A stretch of DNA of 64,000 nucleotides from contig NZ_JFZT01000019.1 in the NCBI RefSeq assembly GCF_000632495.1, positions 35,580 to 99,579 on the forward strand, written 5' to 3'. How positions within the stretch are numbered: position 1 is the first letter of the stretch; every line of letters starts with the position of its first letter. Below, in pieces: positions 1 to 8,840 of the stretch. The position numbers and the translations under genes were made by a program. The notes under the pieces are model-generated. The model made no database searches. It saw only the letters and a program-made list of their open reading frames with translations, and was not told the DNA's origin. The stretch is from Candidatus Acidianus copahuensis. Its GTDB lineage: Archaea; Thermoproteota; Thermoprotei_A; Sulfolobales; Sulfolobaceae.

Positions 1-464
1 AACTTCTCTCAAGATATGCAACAAAGGTTTACTTAGTTCACAGAAGGGATGTATTTAAAGGACAACCTTACTACGTAGAGATAGTTAAGCAGAAGAAGAA
101 TGTAGAGTTTATACTTAATTCAACAGTAACTGAAATAATTGGTGAAAAGCTAGTTAAGGCTGTTAAAGTAAAGAATCTTAAGACTGGAGAGGAGAAAACA
201 TTAAATGTTAATGGAATATTTATCGAAATAGGATTTGAGCCTCCTGTAGAGTTTGCAAAGGTTAACGGTATAGAAACTGATAGTAACGGATATATAAAGG
301 TAGACGAATGGATGAGAACTAGTACTGAAGGTGTATTTGCTGCAGGTGATTGCACTTCTACCTGGCTTGGATTTAGACAAATAATAACTGCCGTTGCGCA
401 AGGATCAGTTGCAGCGAGGAGTGCGTACACTTTTCTAAATGAAAGACAGGGGAAAACGAATTGA
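1..464 (+). CDS. trxB: thioredoxin reductase, C-terminal part (cut by window edge)
   Basis: The open frame runs from base 3 to a TGA at 462-464 and gives about 153 residues with no start inside the window. It shows the end of an NAD(P)H-binding domain (YLVHRRD, the HRR stretch that contacts the NADPH phosphate) and the C-terminal FAD motif GVFAAGDCT followed by the usual AVAQGSVAA helix. This matches low-molecular-weight thioredoxin reductases, which pass electrons from NADPH to thioredoxin in the cytosol. The redox CxxC lies upstream and cannot be checked. Its stop overlaps the TTG start of the next gene (ATTGA), so the two are probably co-transcribed. Confidence 0.88.
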   Translation, partial: LLSRYATKVYLVHRRDVFKGQPYYVEIVKQKKNVEFILNSTVTEIIGEKLVKAVKVKNLKTGEEKTLNVNGIFIEIGFEPPVEFAKVNGIETDSNGYIKVDEWMRTSTEGVFAAGDCTSTWLGFRQIITAVAQGSVAARSAYTFLNERQGKTN

Positions 465-1240
465 GAGAAACTATAGTAAAAGTAGGAATAGAGGCATCAA
501 AATACGTTAGAGAAATGTGGGAAAAGAAAGGAGTAGATAAAGTAATAGGGTATCATGATCAGGACACCACTCGAGTTGTAGATAAGTTATCAGAAGAGTA
601 TATATTCGACTTGCTAGAACACAGTGGATTTTCATTTTCCTTTGTCTCAGAAGAGTCAGGAAGAGTATTCAAGGGAAATTATGATTATGTTGTAGTTATA
701 GATCCGTTAGATGGAAGTAGTAACTTTATATCGGGTATCCCCTGGTCGTCTGTTTCAATAGCCGTTTTTAGAAAAGACGAAAAAGATTTTTTGAATTCAA
801 TTTCTGGAGTTATTGCTGAGATTTTTAGGGATAGAATTTACTCTTATGATGAGAAATCATCATATCTTAATGAAAAATTAGTCGAAAGAAAAGAAGAAGT
901 GAAATCTAGGATAGTTTTGGCGTATTATGATAAGGAAAGTATGGACGATGCAACCAAAATTTTCTCCAAAATTAAGGGTGGTTTCAAGATTAGAACACTC
1001 GGTTCTGCATCTCTGGACATGGTTCTAGTCTGTACAGGTAAAGCCTTGTTTTATTTTGATATAAAGGGAAAATTAAGGAATGTGGATATTGCGGCATCAA
1101 GTAATTTCTGTAGTAGACTAGGTATAGATACAGTAGATATAAAAGGAAAAAGGTTGAACGTAAGCATTTCTGACGTAGAAAAAGTAGGTAACGTTATGCT
1201 TTCTTCGGATCCAGCTTTGATATCCCAACTTTCCTCTTAG
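461..1240 (+). CDS. suhB: inositol monophosphatase / fructose-1,6-bisphosphatase family phosphatase
   Basis: The 259-residue protein has the metal-binding signature of the IMPase superfamily: EE at 64-65, DPLDGSSN at 81-88, and a late Asp in NVDIAA near 208. In archaea this family often removes phosphate from both inositol-1-phosphate and fructose-1,6-bisphosphate, so the substrate is not fixed by sequence. The start is TTG at 461, overlapping the thioredoxin reductase stop, which implies coupling. Its last 47 bases overlap the 3' end of the convergent AAA ATPase gene. Length is normal for the family. Confidence 0.87.
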   Translation: MRETIVKVGIEASKYVREMWEKKGVDKVIGYHDQDTTRVVDKLSEEYIFDLLEHSGFSFSFVSEESGRVFKGNYDYVVVIDPLDGSSNFISGIPWSSVSIAVFRKDEKDFLNSISGVIAEIFRDRIYSYDEKSSYLNEKLVERKEEVKSRIVLAYYDKESMDDATKIFSKIKGGFKIRTLGSASLDMVLVCTGKALFYFDIKGKLRNVDIAASSNFCSRLGIDTVDIKGKRLNVSISDVEKVGNVMLSSDPALISQLSS

Positions 1241-3017
1241 ATTTCTTGGTAGAAGGTTTAACTTTCTCTAGAGCCTCAACTAGGTCCTGAGTAGTTAAAG
1301 TTCTATCTGTATTTCCCTTAATTACCTCCTTCAGAACTGTTATTTTAGCTTCCCTAGTTAATGCTGCAAGATCAGCCCCAGTATACCCCTCAGTTTTTTG
1401 TGCTATATCTTGACAACTCACTCTTTCACATACATCATTACCTAAATATTTTTCAAGTATATCTAATCTTTCCTCGGCATTTGGTAAAGACATATGAACA
1501 ACTATATCAAACCTTCCAGGTCTTAGCAAGGCTGAGTCTATTACACTTATTCTGTTGGTCGTTCCAATAACAACTACTTCCTTTAAGTTCCTTATTCCAT
1601 CCATTTCCGTGAGAAGTTGATTAACTACTTTTGATGCATCCGATCCATGTCTATCAGACCTTTTGGACGCTATAGCATCTAATTCATCAAGGAGCACTAT
1701 GGACGGTTTGTTTTCCCTAGCCCTATTGAAAACTTCCTTCAGAATTGAAACAGCACCTTCGTATCCTTTATACATTATTTCTGCAACACTCAAGGAGATT
1801 AACTTTACGTCAAGAGTTTTAGCTAAAGCTTTAGCCATCATTGTCTTTCCTACACCTGGTGGTCCATATAGTAATATTCCCCTTATTGGAGTAACTCTCA
1901 TTTTTTCCATAAGGTCAGAATGTTTTAGTTGCAGCTCAAGAAGTTCCTTTAGCTCTGTTTTAACGCTTTCATATCCTCCTATGTCATTTAACGTGATCTT
2001 ATCTCCAATTTCAGACTCTATGTCATCTCCTTTTCTTGATCTCCTTTCAAAGTCTAGTCTAAACTTTTCAAAATCCTCAAGCATCTGCAAGCTTATACTA
2101 GGCTTATATTTCTGTATAATGTCTGTGAAATCCTTCATTGTTATCTTTCTTTCCTGTCCACTTTCAGATGCTTCTACTGCAGCTTTTCTGGCAACTTCTT
2201 GACAAATATTGGCCAAGTCAGCCCCACTATATCTTTCCGTTATATCGGCTATTTTATCTAGGCTAACATCGTCAGCTAGAGGCTTTCCACTACAATGAAT
2301 CTTAAGTATTTCCTTTCTAGCCTCCTTATTTGGAGGACCTATGTAAATTAGTTTATCAAATCTTCCAGCCCTTAAAAGAGCCTTATCTAAGAGCTGTGGA
2401 ACGTTAGTTGAGCCTACAATTATTATTCCTTCGTCGCTATGAAGACCATCTATTTCTGATAACATTAATGATAATAATCTAGGAGTTACTGAATCTCCTG
2501 AATGACTTTCTCTTTTGGTCCCAATAGTATCTATCTCGTCAAAGAATAGTATACAAGGCGCATTTTTTCTTGCGTTTGCAAATAGTTCTCTTAATCTAGC
2601 CTCACTTTCACCATACCACTTACTCATTATATCGCTCACATTTACGTATATGAAGTTTAATTTTGCGTCACTTGCTAAAGCCCTCATCATAAGAGTCTTT
2701 CCACAACCTGGAGGACCGAAAAGAAGTATACCTTTAGGGGGTTTAAGACCATACTTTAGTGCAATACCCCTATTCTTGAGAGGAAATTCAATATATTCGC
2801 CTATCTCCTTCTTAACGTCTTCATATCCTCCAATATCGCGCCAACTAATCTTTCTATCATCTTCTTCTTTTTTCTTTGAGTTTTTCAACTGTAATTGTGA
2901 TGCTTTGTCACTAGTCATAAAGTTGGTAGTAAATCTTTTAAATAAACCCATAAGTAAGATCCCTATCGCTGAAAGAGATATAAAAAGTATAATGAGTGTT
3001 AACAAGTACTCGCTCAT
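1194..3017 (-). CDS. membrane-anchored double AAA+ ATPase, CDC48/VCP-like
   Basis: The 607-residue protein starts with a hydrophobic segment (about 4-26) followed by a charged linker, so it is probably tethered to the membrane with both ATPase rings in the cytosol. Domain D1 has Walker A GPPGCGKT (101-108) and Walker B ILFFDEID (156-163). D2 has GPPGVGKT (385-392) and IVLLDELD (440-447). Both have the GRFD arginine-finger region. The CDC48 N-terminal adaptor domain is absent and replaced by the membrane segment. The pore loop of D1 is KWYGESE, while D2 has the unusual YKGYEG. It probably unfolds or extracts proteins; the target is unknown. Confidence 0.85.
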   Translation of the reverse strand: MSEYLLTLIILFISLSAIGILLMGLFKRFTTNFMTSDKASQLQLKNSKKKEEDDRKISWRDIGGYEDVKKEIGEYIEFPLKNRGIALKYGLKPPKGILLFGPPGCGKTLMMRALASDAKLNFIYVNVSDIMSKWYGESEARLRELFANARKNAPCILFFDEIDTIGTKRESHSGDSVTPRLLSLMLSEIDGLHSDEGIIIVGSTNVPQLLDKALLRAGRFDKLIYIGPPNKEARKEILKIHCSGKPLADDVSLDKIADITERYSGADLANICQEVARKAAVEASESGQERKITMKDFTDIIQKYKPSISLQMLEDFEKFRLDFERRSRKGDDIESEIGDKITLNDIGGYESVKTELKELLELQLKHSDLMEKMRVTPIRGILLYGPPGVGKTMMAKALAKTLDVKLISLSVAEIMYKGYEGAVSILKEVFNRARENKPSIVLLDELDAIASKRSDRHGSDASKVVNQLLTEMDGIRNLKEVVVIGTTNRISVIDSALLRPGRFDIVVHMSLPNAEERLDILEKYLGNDVCERVSCQDIAQKTEGYTGADLAALTREAKITVLKEVIKGNTDRTLTTQDLVEALEKVKPSTKKSKRKVGISKLDPKKA

Positions 3018-3046
3018 TTCTAACGATTTATTATTTGCGTTTCACG

Positions 3047-3054
3047 TATTTAAA
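3047..3054 (-). promoter_or_regulatory. TATA box of the membrane AAA ATPase
   Basis: On the reverse strand the sequence CTTTAAATAC lies about 33 bases before the ATG of the AAA ATPase gene. This is the archaeal TATA consensus and position expected for a very short leader. The rest of the 277-base gap up to 3294 is A+T-rich and I see no gene in it. Confidence 0.5.
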
Positions 3055-3294
3055 GGTATGAAAACAATTTTTTAAAGCATTAACGTATGAACGATTAAAA
3101 ATACCCGAAATGTATAATGAAGATAAGATTTAATTTGAAAAACATTATTTAAATCATTCTGCAATTTGCTAACAAATTTTCATATGGATCAAATATCTTA
3201 ATTAAAACCTTTGGTTATCAAGTTATTAAATTACCCTTCCAAAATATCTTAGAATATATTTTAACTTGAGTAAAAATCATAGAAATTCAAAATA

Positions 3295-4845
3295 TTAACT
3301 TTCAACCCTTAAGTCACTTATTACTCTCATAGCTGCATTATATCCAGGTGCTCCAGTGACTCCTCCACCCGGATGAGTACCTGATCCACAAAGATAAAGT
3401 CCTTTTATTGGAGTTCTATAATTGCTCATAGAGTAAGTAGGTCTAAACAGGTAAATCTGGTCCGGCGTCATATCTAGATGAAATATATTACCTTCCCAAA
3501 TTCCAAATCTTCTTTCTATATCAAGAGGAGTTAAGACTTCATATTTTTCCAGTTTAAAGTTTGGGGCAAATTCCCTTATTTTTTCAAATGTTATTTCGGC
3601 TATTTTATCCTTTATATCATCTAATTTTCTAGTATATGGCAAATACTGACCAAAAATTGAAATAGAAAATTTTCCTTTAGGAGCTACAGTAGGATCGACT
3701 GAAGATTGTATGTTAATTGAAAGCCAAGGTTCTCTTGAATAACCTAGCACTTTGGCGTCAGTATATGCTTTTTCTATATAGTCCATATTTGGCATTATTA
3801 ACTCTGAAGCTATATGCTCTGGTCTTAAACTAGTTCCCCAACCGAAGTCTGGAAGGGATGATGAATAGCCGACAATCTTGAACGACACGCCCTTAGACTT
3901 TAGAGAGGAAATTTTCCTGATTAACTCACTATCTACTTCCGCATTTCTAAGAAACTTAAGGAATGTGGTTTTAGGATCAGCGTTAGACAAAACTATATTG
4001 CTTTCAAAAATTTTTCCATCCGTCAATTTTACACCATAGGTCTTTCCTCTTCTAACTAGGATCTCGTCGACCTCTGCCGAGGTTATAACTTTTACTCCTA
4101 ATGCTTCAGCCGATCTCCTCATTGCAACAGTTACTCCTCCCATACCCCCTTCTACGTACCCCCAAGATCCTTTTACCCCATTAACTTCTCCTAAGATATG
4201 ATGTGCTAATACATAAGCAGTACCAGGAGAGCTAGGAGATGCATAAGTTCCGACCACGGAATCTTCGACTAGAGCAGATTTTACTTCATCTGATTCAAAG
4301 TAGTTATCAAGCATAGATCTTCCGTCGGTGAGAAAAGCTCTACTAAGCTCCGAGAGAGCTTCTTCATCAATTGAAACTCCTTTCATTAACTGAAGTAACT
4401 GATCAACTTCAGAGATTCTGGGAGGCTCTGAAAGCATAAAGAGGTCAGCTAACTGATACATTGGATCCCATAATTTTAGCCATTTTTCATAGTTTTTGGC
4501 GTCAACCTTCGAGAACTTTTCTATTTCCTTTTGAGTTTTCTTAACATCAGACCAAAAGAATAATCCCTTTCCTCTGCCTGTAGGAAGAAACAAACCAGGA
4601 TCCTTTAGGTAAACCTTTAGGCCAAAATCCCTAAGCCTTAAATCTCGAATTATTTTTTCCCTTAATAGGCTTAACACATAAGCTCCTGTAGATACCTTTA
4701 TTCCAGGCCAAAGCTCTTCTGTAACGGAAGCTCCTCCTACTACTTCTCTTTTCTCTAAGACTAAAACTTTTAATCCATTCATTGCCAAATAAGAGGCTGA
4801 TACTAAACCATTATGGCCTCCACCTATAACTATTACATCAAACAT
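3295..4845 (-). CDS. FAD-dependent oxidoreductase, PYROXD2 / phytoene-desaturase-like
   Basis: The 516-residue flavoprotein opens with the dinucleotide fold VIGGGHNGLVSASYLAMNG and an acidic end (LEKREVVGGAS), and closes with GLYLCGSGTHPGGGVTGAPG, the second FAD contact of the carotenoid-desaturase / PYROXD2 family. The true substrate in Sulfolobales is unknown, and no carotenoid genes are nearby. ATG at 4845 is preferred; a TTG at 4848 would add one residue. The stop of a 33-residue membrane microprotein lies directly upstream, so the two form a short operon. Confidence 0.82.
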   Translation of the reverse strand: MFDVIVIGGGHNGLVSASYLAMNGLKVLVLEKREVVGGASVTEELWPGIKVSTGAYVLSLLREKIIRDLRLRDFGLKVYLKDPGLFLPTGRGKGLFFWSDVKKTQKEIEKFSKVDAKNYEKWLKLWDPMYQLADLFMLSEPPRISEVDQLLQLMKGVSIDEEALSELSRAFLTDGRSMLDNYFESDEVKSALVEDSVVGTYASPSSPGTAYVLAHHILGEVNGVKGSWGYVEGGMGGVTVAMRRSAEALGVKVITSAEVDEILVRRGKTYGVKLTDGKIFESNIVLSNADPKTTFLKFLRNAEVDSELIRKISSLKSKGVSFKIVGYSSSLPDFGWGTSLRPEHIASELIMPNMDYIEKAYTDAKVLGYSREPWLSINIQSSVDPTVAPKGKFSISIFGQYLPYTRKLDDIKDKIAEITFEKIREFAPNFKLEKYEVLTPLDIERRFGIWEGNIFHLDMTPDQIYLFRPTYSMSNYRTPIKGLYLCGSGTHPGGGVTGAPGYNAAMRVISDLRVES

Positions 4846-4848
4846 CAA

Positions 4849-4950
4849 TTATTTCCTCCCAAGCCATATAATTATGGATAGAATTCCTCCTAATATGGAT
4901 ATACCTATAGCTGTATACGCAAAGATTGTCAGAACTTGAGTTATTGGCAT
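4849..4950 (-). CDS. 33-residue single-pass membrane microprotein
   Basis: Reverse-strand ATG at 4950 to TAA at 4849-4851. The peptide begins MPITQVLTIFAYTAIG and ends IIIWLGRK: one hydrophobic helix with a short positive tail, suggesting a membrane span with the C-terminus inside. A purine-rich GGGAGG near its 3' end lies a few bases before the oxidoreductase start and could act as that gene's ribosome site. The tight join argues that it is a real gene co-transcribed with the flavoprotein. No family is recognised. Confidence 0.5.
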   Translation of the reverse strand: MPITQVLTIFAYTAIGISILGGILSIIIWLGRK

Positions 4951-4989
4951 ACCAATCGTTTTATAACTGGAATTTAAAGATTATTCACT

Positions 4990-6078
4990 ATGTTCATTGA
5001 AGAACCTAACTACGGAAGGAATATATACTCCCTAGCATGTGGAATTGCAGAATTCCTAGGCGTCGAAAGAAAATGTGCAAGTAGAATAGAAATTCCAAAA
5101 ACTAAGAAATTAGCTTTAGTTCTGTTAGATGGATTTGGCTGGAATATAATGGAGAGTTCCGGATCTACTAAAGAAGAGGCTGAAAAAATACAAACAGTTT
5201 TCCCATCAACTACTTCAACAGTAATAACTACTCTCTTTACGGCATTAACACCTGGGGAACATGGAGTCCTAGGATACAACACTTTCGTTAAAAAAGCTGG
5301 AGGGATAATAAATACGCTAAAGTTCACTCATCCCGCAGTGAGTGATAGGGACTCTTTACAAGACTCAATGAGTTTTTCTTCGGTTTTTCCTGGGGTAAAG
5401 AGCTACCTTTCTGAGGTTAATGGAGTTAAATCTATGGAAATAATTCCAAGAGGATTGGAAAACACCGAGTTTAGCAAGGCAACACATGGTAAGACAACTG
5501 AAACAAAAACTTTTGTGGATCTATGGGACGCTCTATACCTTTTTTCTCAAGCTTTGAATTCGGACTACAACTTTATTTATCTTTACCTGTCTGATATCGA
5601 CTCCTTAGCCCATAAATATGGACCTTATGCAGAGCCAACTCTAAATGCTGCAAAGGTTATCTTTGAATCCATCTATAACACTGCTAAAAGATTCTCTAAT
5701 CAAGCTACAACCGTAATAACAGCGGATCATGGTCATGTTGAGGTAGGAAGTAATGTTGATATTAAGAGCGATCAGCAGTTCATGTCCATGGTAGAGGTTC
5801 CTCCTTATGGTGATTCTAGAGCGTTATTCCTTAGGAGCAGGTATGATATGAAAACCTATATGTTAGATAAATATAATGTAAAAGTTTATACAAAGGAGGA
5901 ATTACCTAGATTACTAGGAGGAGTGGGGTATGCGGATCTTCCTGATTTTGTGGCAGTTCCTAAGGATAATACAGCCTACATCTACGATTATAAGGAAGGA
6001 GGAGATTACGGAAAGCTTAAAGGTCATCACGGTGGATTACTTTCAGAAGAGTTTGAAATACCTTTGGTGATTATATAA
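4990..6078 (+). CDS. alkaline-phosphatase-fold phosphodiesterase / nucleotide pyrophosphatase
   Basis: The 362-residue protein shows the metal-binding motifs of the type I phosphodiesterase/nucleotide pyrophosphatase family in order: LVLLDGFGW (first Asp), FPSTTSTVITTL (Thr nucleophile), GEHGVLGY, YLSDIDSLAHKYGP (Asp, Asp, His) and TADHGHVEVG (Asp-His and His). It likely hydrolyses a phosphodiester or nucleotide pyrophosphate. No signal peptide is visible, so it is probably cytosolic. Its stop shares a base with the start of the following phosphoribosyltransferase (TAATG), which suggests a nucleotide-related pair. Confidence 0.85.
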   Translation: MFIEEPNYGRNIYSLACGIAEFLGVERKCASRIEIPKTKKLALVLLDGFGWNIMESSGSTKEEAEKIQTVFPSTTSTVITTLFTALTPGEHGVLGYNTFVKKAGGIINTLKFTHPAVSDRDSLQDSMSFSSVFPGVKSYLSEVNGVKSMEIIPRGLENTEFSKATHGKTTETKTFVDLWDALYLFSQALNSDYNFIYLYLSDIDSLAHKYGPYAEPTLNAAKVIFESIYNTAKRFSNQATTVITADHGHVEVGSNVDIKSDQQFMSMVEVPPYGDSRALFLRSRYDMKTYMLDKYNVKVYTKEELPRLLGGVGYADLPDFVAVPKDNTAYIYDYKEGGDYGKLKGHHGGLLSEEFEIPLVII

Positions 6079-6608
6079 TGCCGGAGTACTTTATTCCATC
6101 ATGGGATGAAATAGAAAATGATATATTTTCTATAGCTGAAAAATTAATTTCAGAAAGTTTTTATCCCAACGCAATCGTAGCAATCCTTACAGGCGGAGTT
6201 ATTCCAGCTAAGCTTTTCTCTGATATACTCGGAGTAAAGAATCTAAAATACGTAGATATAAAGTTCTATAGAGGAGTAAATAGTAGAGAATCAAAGCCAG
6301 TAATAAGAGCAATTTACGCTAATGACCTTGAAGGGAAGAACGTTCTGATAGTCGATGACGTTTCTGATACTGGAGAAACCCTTGAAGCCGTAACTAACGT
6401 AGTTACTATGTTTAGTCCGATAAAAGTTAAGACTGCAACAATTTATGTTAAACCGTGGTCTAAGAGATTTCCAGATTATTATAGTAAGGAAGTAAATAAG
6501 TGGATAATTTTCCCTTGGGATAAGTGGGACATAGTGAGGGAAAACGAGGACGTTCCAGTTCAAAATAAAGATAGATTTATCAAACTGATGAAATCTGGTA
6601 AAGGCTAA
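6078..6608 (+). CDS. purine-type phosphoribosyltransferase
   Basis: The 176-residue protein has the PRPP-binding loop VLIVDDVSDTGETLE near residues 89-103 and an upstream PAKLFSDILG/TGGV region that fits the pyrophosphate loop. It belongs to the type I PRTase fold, like archaeal xanthine/guanine/hypoxanthine salvage enzymes; the exact base is inferred, not shown. It overlaps the preceding phosphodiesterase by one base. It converges on the methylmalonyl-CoA mutase gene with a single base between the stops. Confidence 0.82.
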   Translation: MPEYFIPSWDEIENDIFSIAEKLISESFYPNAIVAILTGGVIPAKLFSDILGVKNLKYVDIKFYRGVNSRESKPVIRAIYANDLEGKNVLIVDDVSDTGETLEAVTNVVTMFSPIKVKTATIYVKPWSKRFPDYYSKEVNKWIIFPWDKWDIVRENEDVPVQNKDRFIKLMKSGKG

Positions 6609-6609
6609 A

Positions 6610-8268
6610 TTAAAAGATTATAGCTTCTCTATATTCTCCCCAAACTTCCCTTAACGTTCCACTTATCTCGCCAACAGTTGATCCAGATTTAATTGAAGCT
6701 AAAACGTATGGTAGTAAGTTTTCATTTCCTTCAGCGGCTCTTCTAAGGGAATTGAGAGAATCCCTTACTTTCATTTGATCTCTATTTTCTTTATATGATT
6801 TAAGTCTCTGTATTATTCTCTCCCTAACACTCGGATTAACTCTAAATACTTCAGTTGTACCTATCCAGTCAGGCTCGTAGGACATATTTACTCCAATTTT
6901 CACCATATCTCCTTCTTCTATTCTTTTTTGAATTCTATATGCGCTTTCAGCTATTTCTGCCTGAGGATACCCCCTATCAATTGCCTTCATCATACCTCCC
7001 ATACTTTCAATTCTATCTATCACTTTCCAAGCTCTTTCCTCTATCTCGTCAGTTAGCCATTCTATATAGTATGAACCACCTAGTGGATCGACTGTCTCTG
7101 TAACTCCACTCTCATGTGCTATTATTTGTTGTACTCTTATAGCTATTTTTGCAGCCTTCTCGCTGGGTAAAGCTAGAGCTTCATCGTAGGAATTAACATG
7201 AAGACTTTGTGTTCCTCCCAATACAGCTGCTAGAGCTTGTAGCGTTGTTCTGATTATGTTTATTTCAGGCTGTTGGGCTGTTAGTTCAGCTCCTCCTGTT
7301 TGGGTGTGAAACTTAAGACTCATTGAATCAGCCTTTTTAGCGTTAAACATTTCCTTCATTATTTTAGCCCACATTCTTCTAGCAGCCCTAAATTTTGCCA
7401 CTTCTTCAAAAACGTTTGTATATCCTGCAAAGAAGAATGAAAGAGTAGGTGCAAAGTCATCTACTGGAATTCCTCTTTCTGCAGTTTTTCTTACATACTC
7501 TATTCCATCAGCTAAAGTAAACGCAACCTCAAGAACAGCATCCGCTCCAGCTTCTCTTATGTGATAACCACTTATACTTATCGGGTGCCATTTAGGCACA
7601 TTCTTGTAAGAGTATTCTATTAGATCTATTGCGTACCTCATAGAAGATTCAGGAGGATAGATGTAGTTCTTTCTCGCTATGTACTCTTTTAAGATATCAT
7701 TTTGAACTGTACCGTCCAATACTTTCTTATCAATGCCTCTACTTTCGGCTGTAGCTATATACATTGATAAAAGTTCTTGAGCAGTTGCATTGATTGTCAT
7801 AGATGTACTTACTTTATCTAAAGGAATAGAGTTCATTACAATATCCATTTCCTTCCAATGAAACATAGAAACTCCTACTACTCCAACCTCAGTATACGCT
7901 AACTCCTGGTCAGGATCAAGACCAAGCTGTGTTGGTAAATCAAAAGCCATGCTTAGCCCGGTTTGACCTGCCTCAAGCAACCTCCTAAATCGGTTATTAG
8001 TGTCCTCTGAGGAACCGAAACCTGCGTATTGTCTGATAGTCCATATTCTTCCTCTGTACATATTTGGATAAATTCCTCGAGTAAAAGGATATTCTCCTGG
8101 GAATCCAACACTGTCAAAATCCTTTACATCTAATGGAGTATATAGTGGTCTAACTTCAATATCCGATGGGGTAACAAATTTTGCCTTTCTTTCCTTTCTC
8201 TTTGAAATCCACTTATTGTAAACGTTCTCATCCCACTCCTTAATTTTTTCATCTAAATCCAATCGCAA
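6610..8268 (-). CDS. mcmA1: methylmalonyl-CoA mutase, catalytic (large) chain
   Basis: The 552-residue chain covers the TIM-barrel half of methylmalonyl-CoA mutase: the N-terminal substrate region PFTRGIYPNMYRGRIWTIRQ, then AGFGSSEDTN, LEAGQTGLSMAFDLPTQLG, and later GGTQSLHVNSYDEALALP and GGSYYIEWLTDEIE. It ends before a cobalamin-binding domain, as in other archaea where the B12-binding subunit is a separate gene. That subunit is not in this window. The enzyme interconverts methylmalonyl-CoA and succinyl-CoA. The start is TTG at 8268, with TATA-like sequence about 30 bases upstream. The divergent neighbour is the epimerase of the same pathway. Confidence 0.95.
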   Translation of the reverse strand: MRLDLDEKIKEWDENVYNKWISKRKERKAKFVTPSDIEVRPLYTPLDVKDFDSVGFPGEYPFTRGIYPNMYRGRIWTIRQYAGFGSSEDTNNRFRRLLEAGQTGLSMAFDLPTQLGLDPDQELAYTEVGVVGVSMFHWKEMDIVMNSIPLDKVSTSMTINATAQELLSMYIATAESRGIDKKVLDGTVQNDILKEYIARKNYIYPPESSMRYAIDLIEYSYKNVPKWHPISISGYHIREAGADAVLEVAFTLADGIEYVRKTAERGIPVDDFAPTLSFFFAGYTNVFEEVAKFRAARRMWAKIMKEMFNAKKADSMSLKFHTQTGGAELTAQQPEINIIRTTLQALAAVLGGTQSLHVNSYDEALALPSEKAAKIAIRVQQIIAHESGVTETVDPLGGSYYIEWLTDEIEERAWKVIDRIESMGGMMKAIDRGYPQAEIAESAYRIQKRIEEGDMVKIGVNMSYEPDWIGTTEVFRVNPSVRERIIQRLKSYKENRDQMKVRDSLNSLRRAAEGNENLLPYVLASIKSGSTVGEISGTLREVWGEYREAIIF

Positions 8269-8321
8269 TACCCGTATTTCATTATGTTTAAACAGTATAT
8301 AACCTTTGCTTTTTAATCAAA

Positions 8322-8329
8322 TTTATAAG
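8322..8329 (+). promoter_or_regulatory. TATA box of methylmalonyl-CoA epimerase
   Basis: TTTATAAG is centred about 25 bases before the ATG at 8351, the spacing of leaderless archaeal promoters. It decides the start of the epimerase: an in-frame upstream start at 8306 would lie before the promoter. Confidence 0.6.
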
Positions 8330-8350
8330 TTAAAAGGTATAATCTCTAAT

Positions 8351-8776
8351 ATGCAAACAGAAAATATAGACCACATAGGTATAGCCGTAGAAAACCTAGA
8401 CGAGGCAATAAAATTTTACACGGAGAAGTTTGGTATGAGGCTTGTTCATAGGGAGAACCTTCAAGAAAGAGGTCTTAAAATTGCTTTTATGGCTGGAAAC
8501 GACGAGAAGACCAGTTTAGAGTTAATGGAACCAATAAGTCATGATGATCAAAATAATACGGTAGCCAAGTTTTTGAAAACGAAAGGGCAAGGGATGCACC
8601 ACCTAGCAGTTAAGGTAGAAGATATTGGAAAATCGTTAGAAGAATTATCCTCAAAAGGGATTGTCCTAATAGATAAGGAACCAAGAAAAGGCGCTAGAGG
8701 GCATTTAGTTGCCTTCATCCATCCTAAGAGTTCTATGGGAGTTCTTATAGAGCTAGTCCAAGAAAAGACCAACTAG
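8351..8776 (+). CDS. mce: methylmalonyl-CoA epimerase
   Basis: The 141-residue VOC-fold protein contains the paired beta-alpha-beta metal-binding halves: NIDHIGIAVENLDEAI at the N-terminus, MHHLAVKVEDI in the second half, and LIELVQ at the end carrying the last Glu ligand. It interconverts the R and S epimers of methylmalonyl-CoA. It lies back to back with the mutase, which takes one epimer, supporting the call. ATG at 8351 is chosen from the TATA box position. Confidence 0.93.
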   Translation: MQTENIDHIGIAVENLDEAIKFYTEKFGMRLVHRENLQERGLKIAFMAGNDEKTSLELMEPISHDDQNNTVAKFLKTKGQGMHHLAVKVEDIGKSLEELSSKGIVLIDKEPRKGARGHLVAFIHPKSSMGVLIELVQEKTN

Positions 8777-8840
8777 AGTTTATAAAGTCAGTCAAGATAA
8801 AACTTTAAATTTTTGCTAGGAGATAATATTTCGATCAAGT

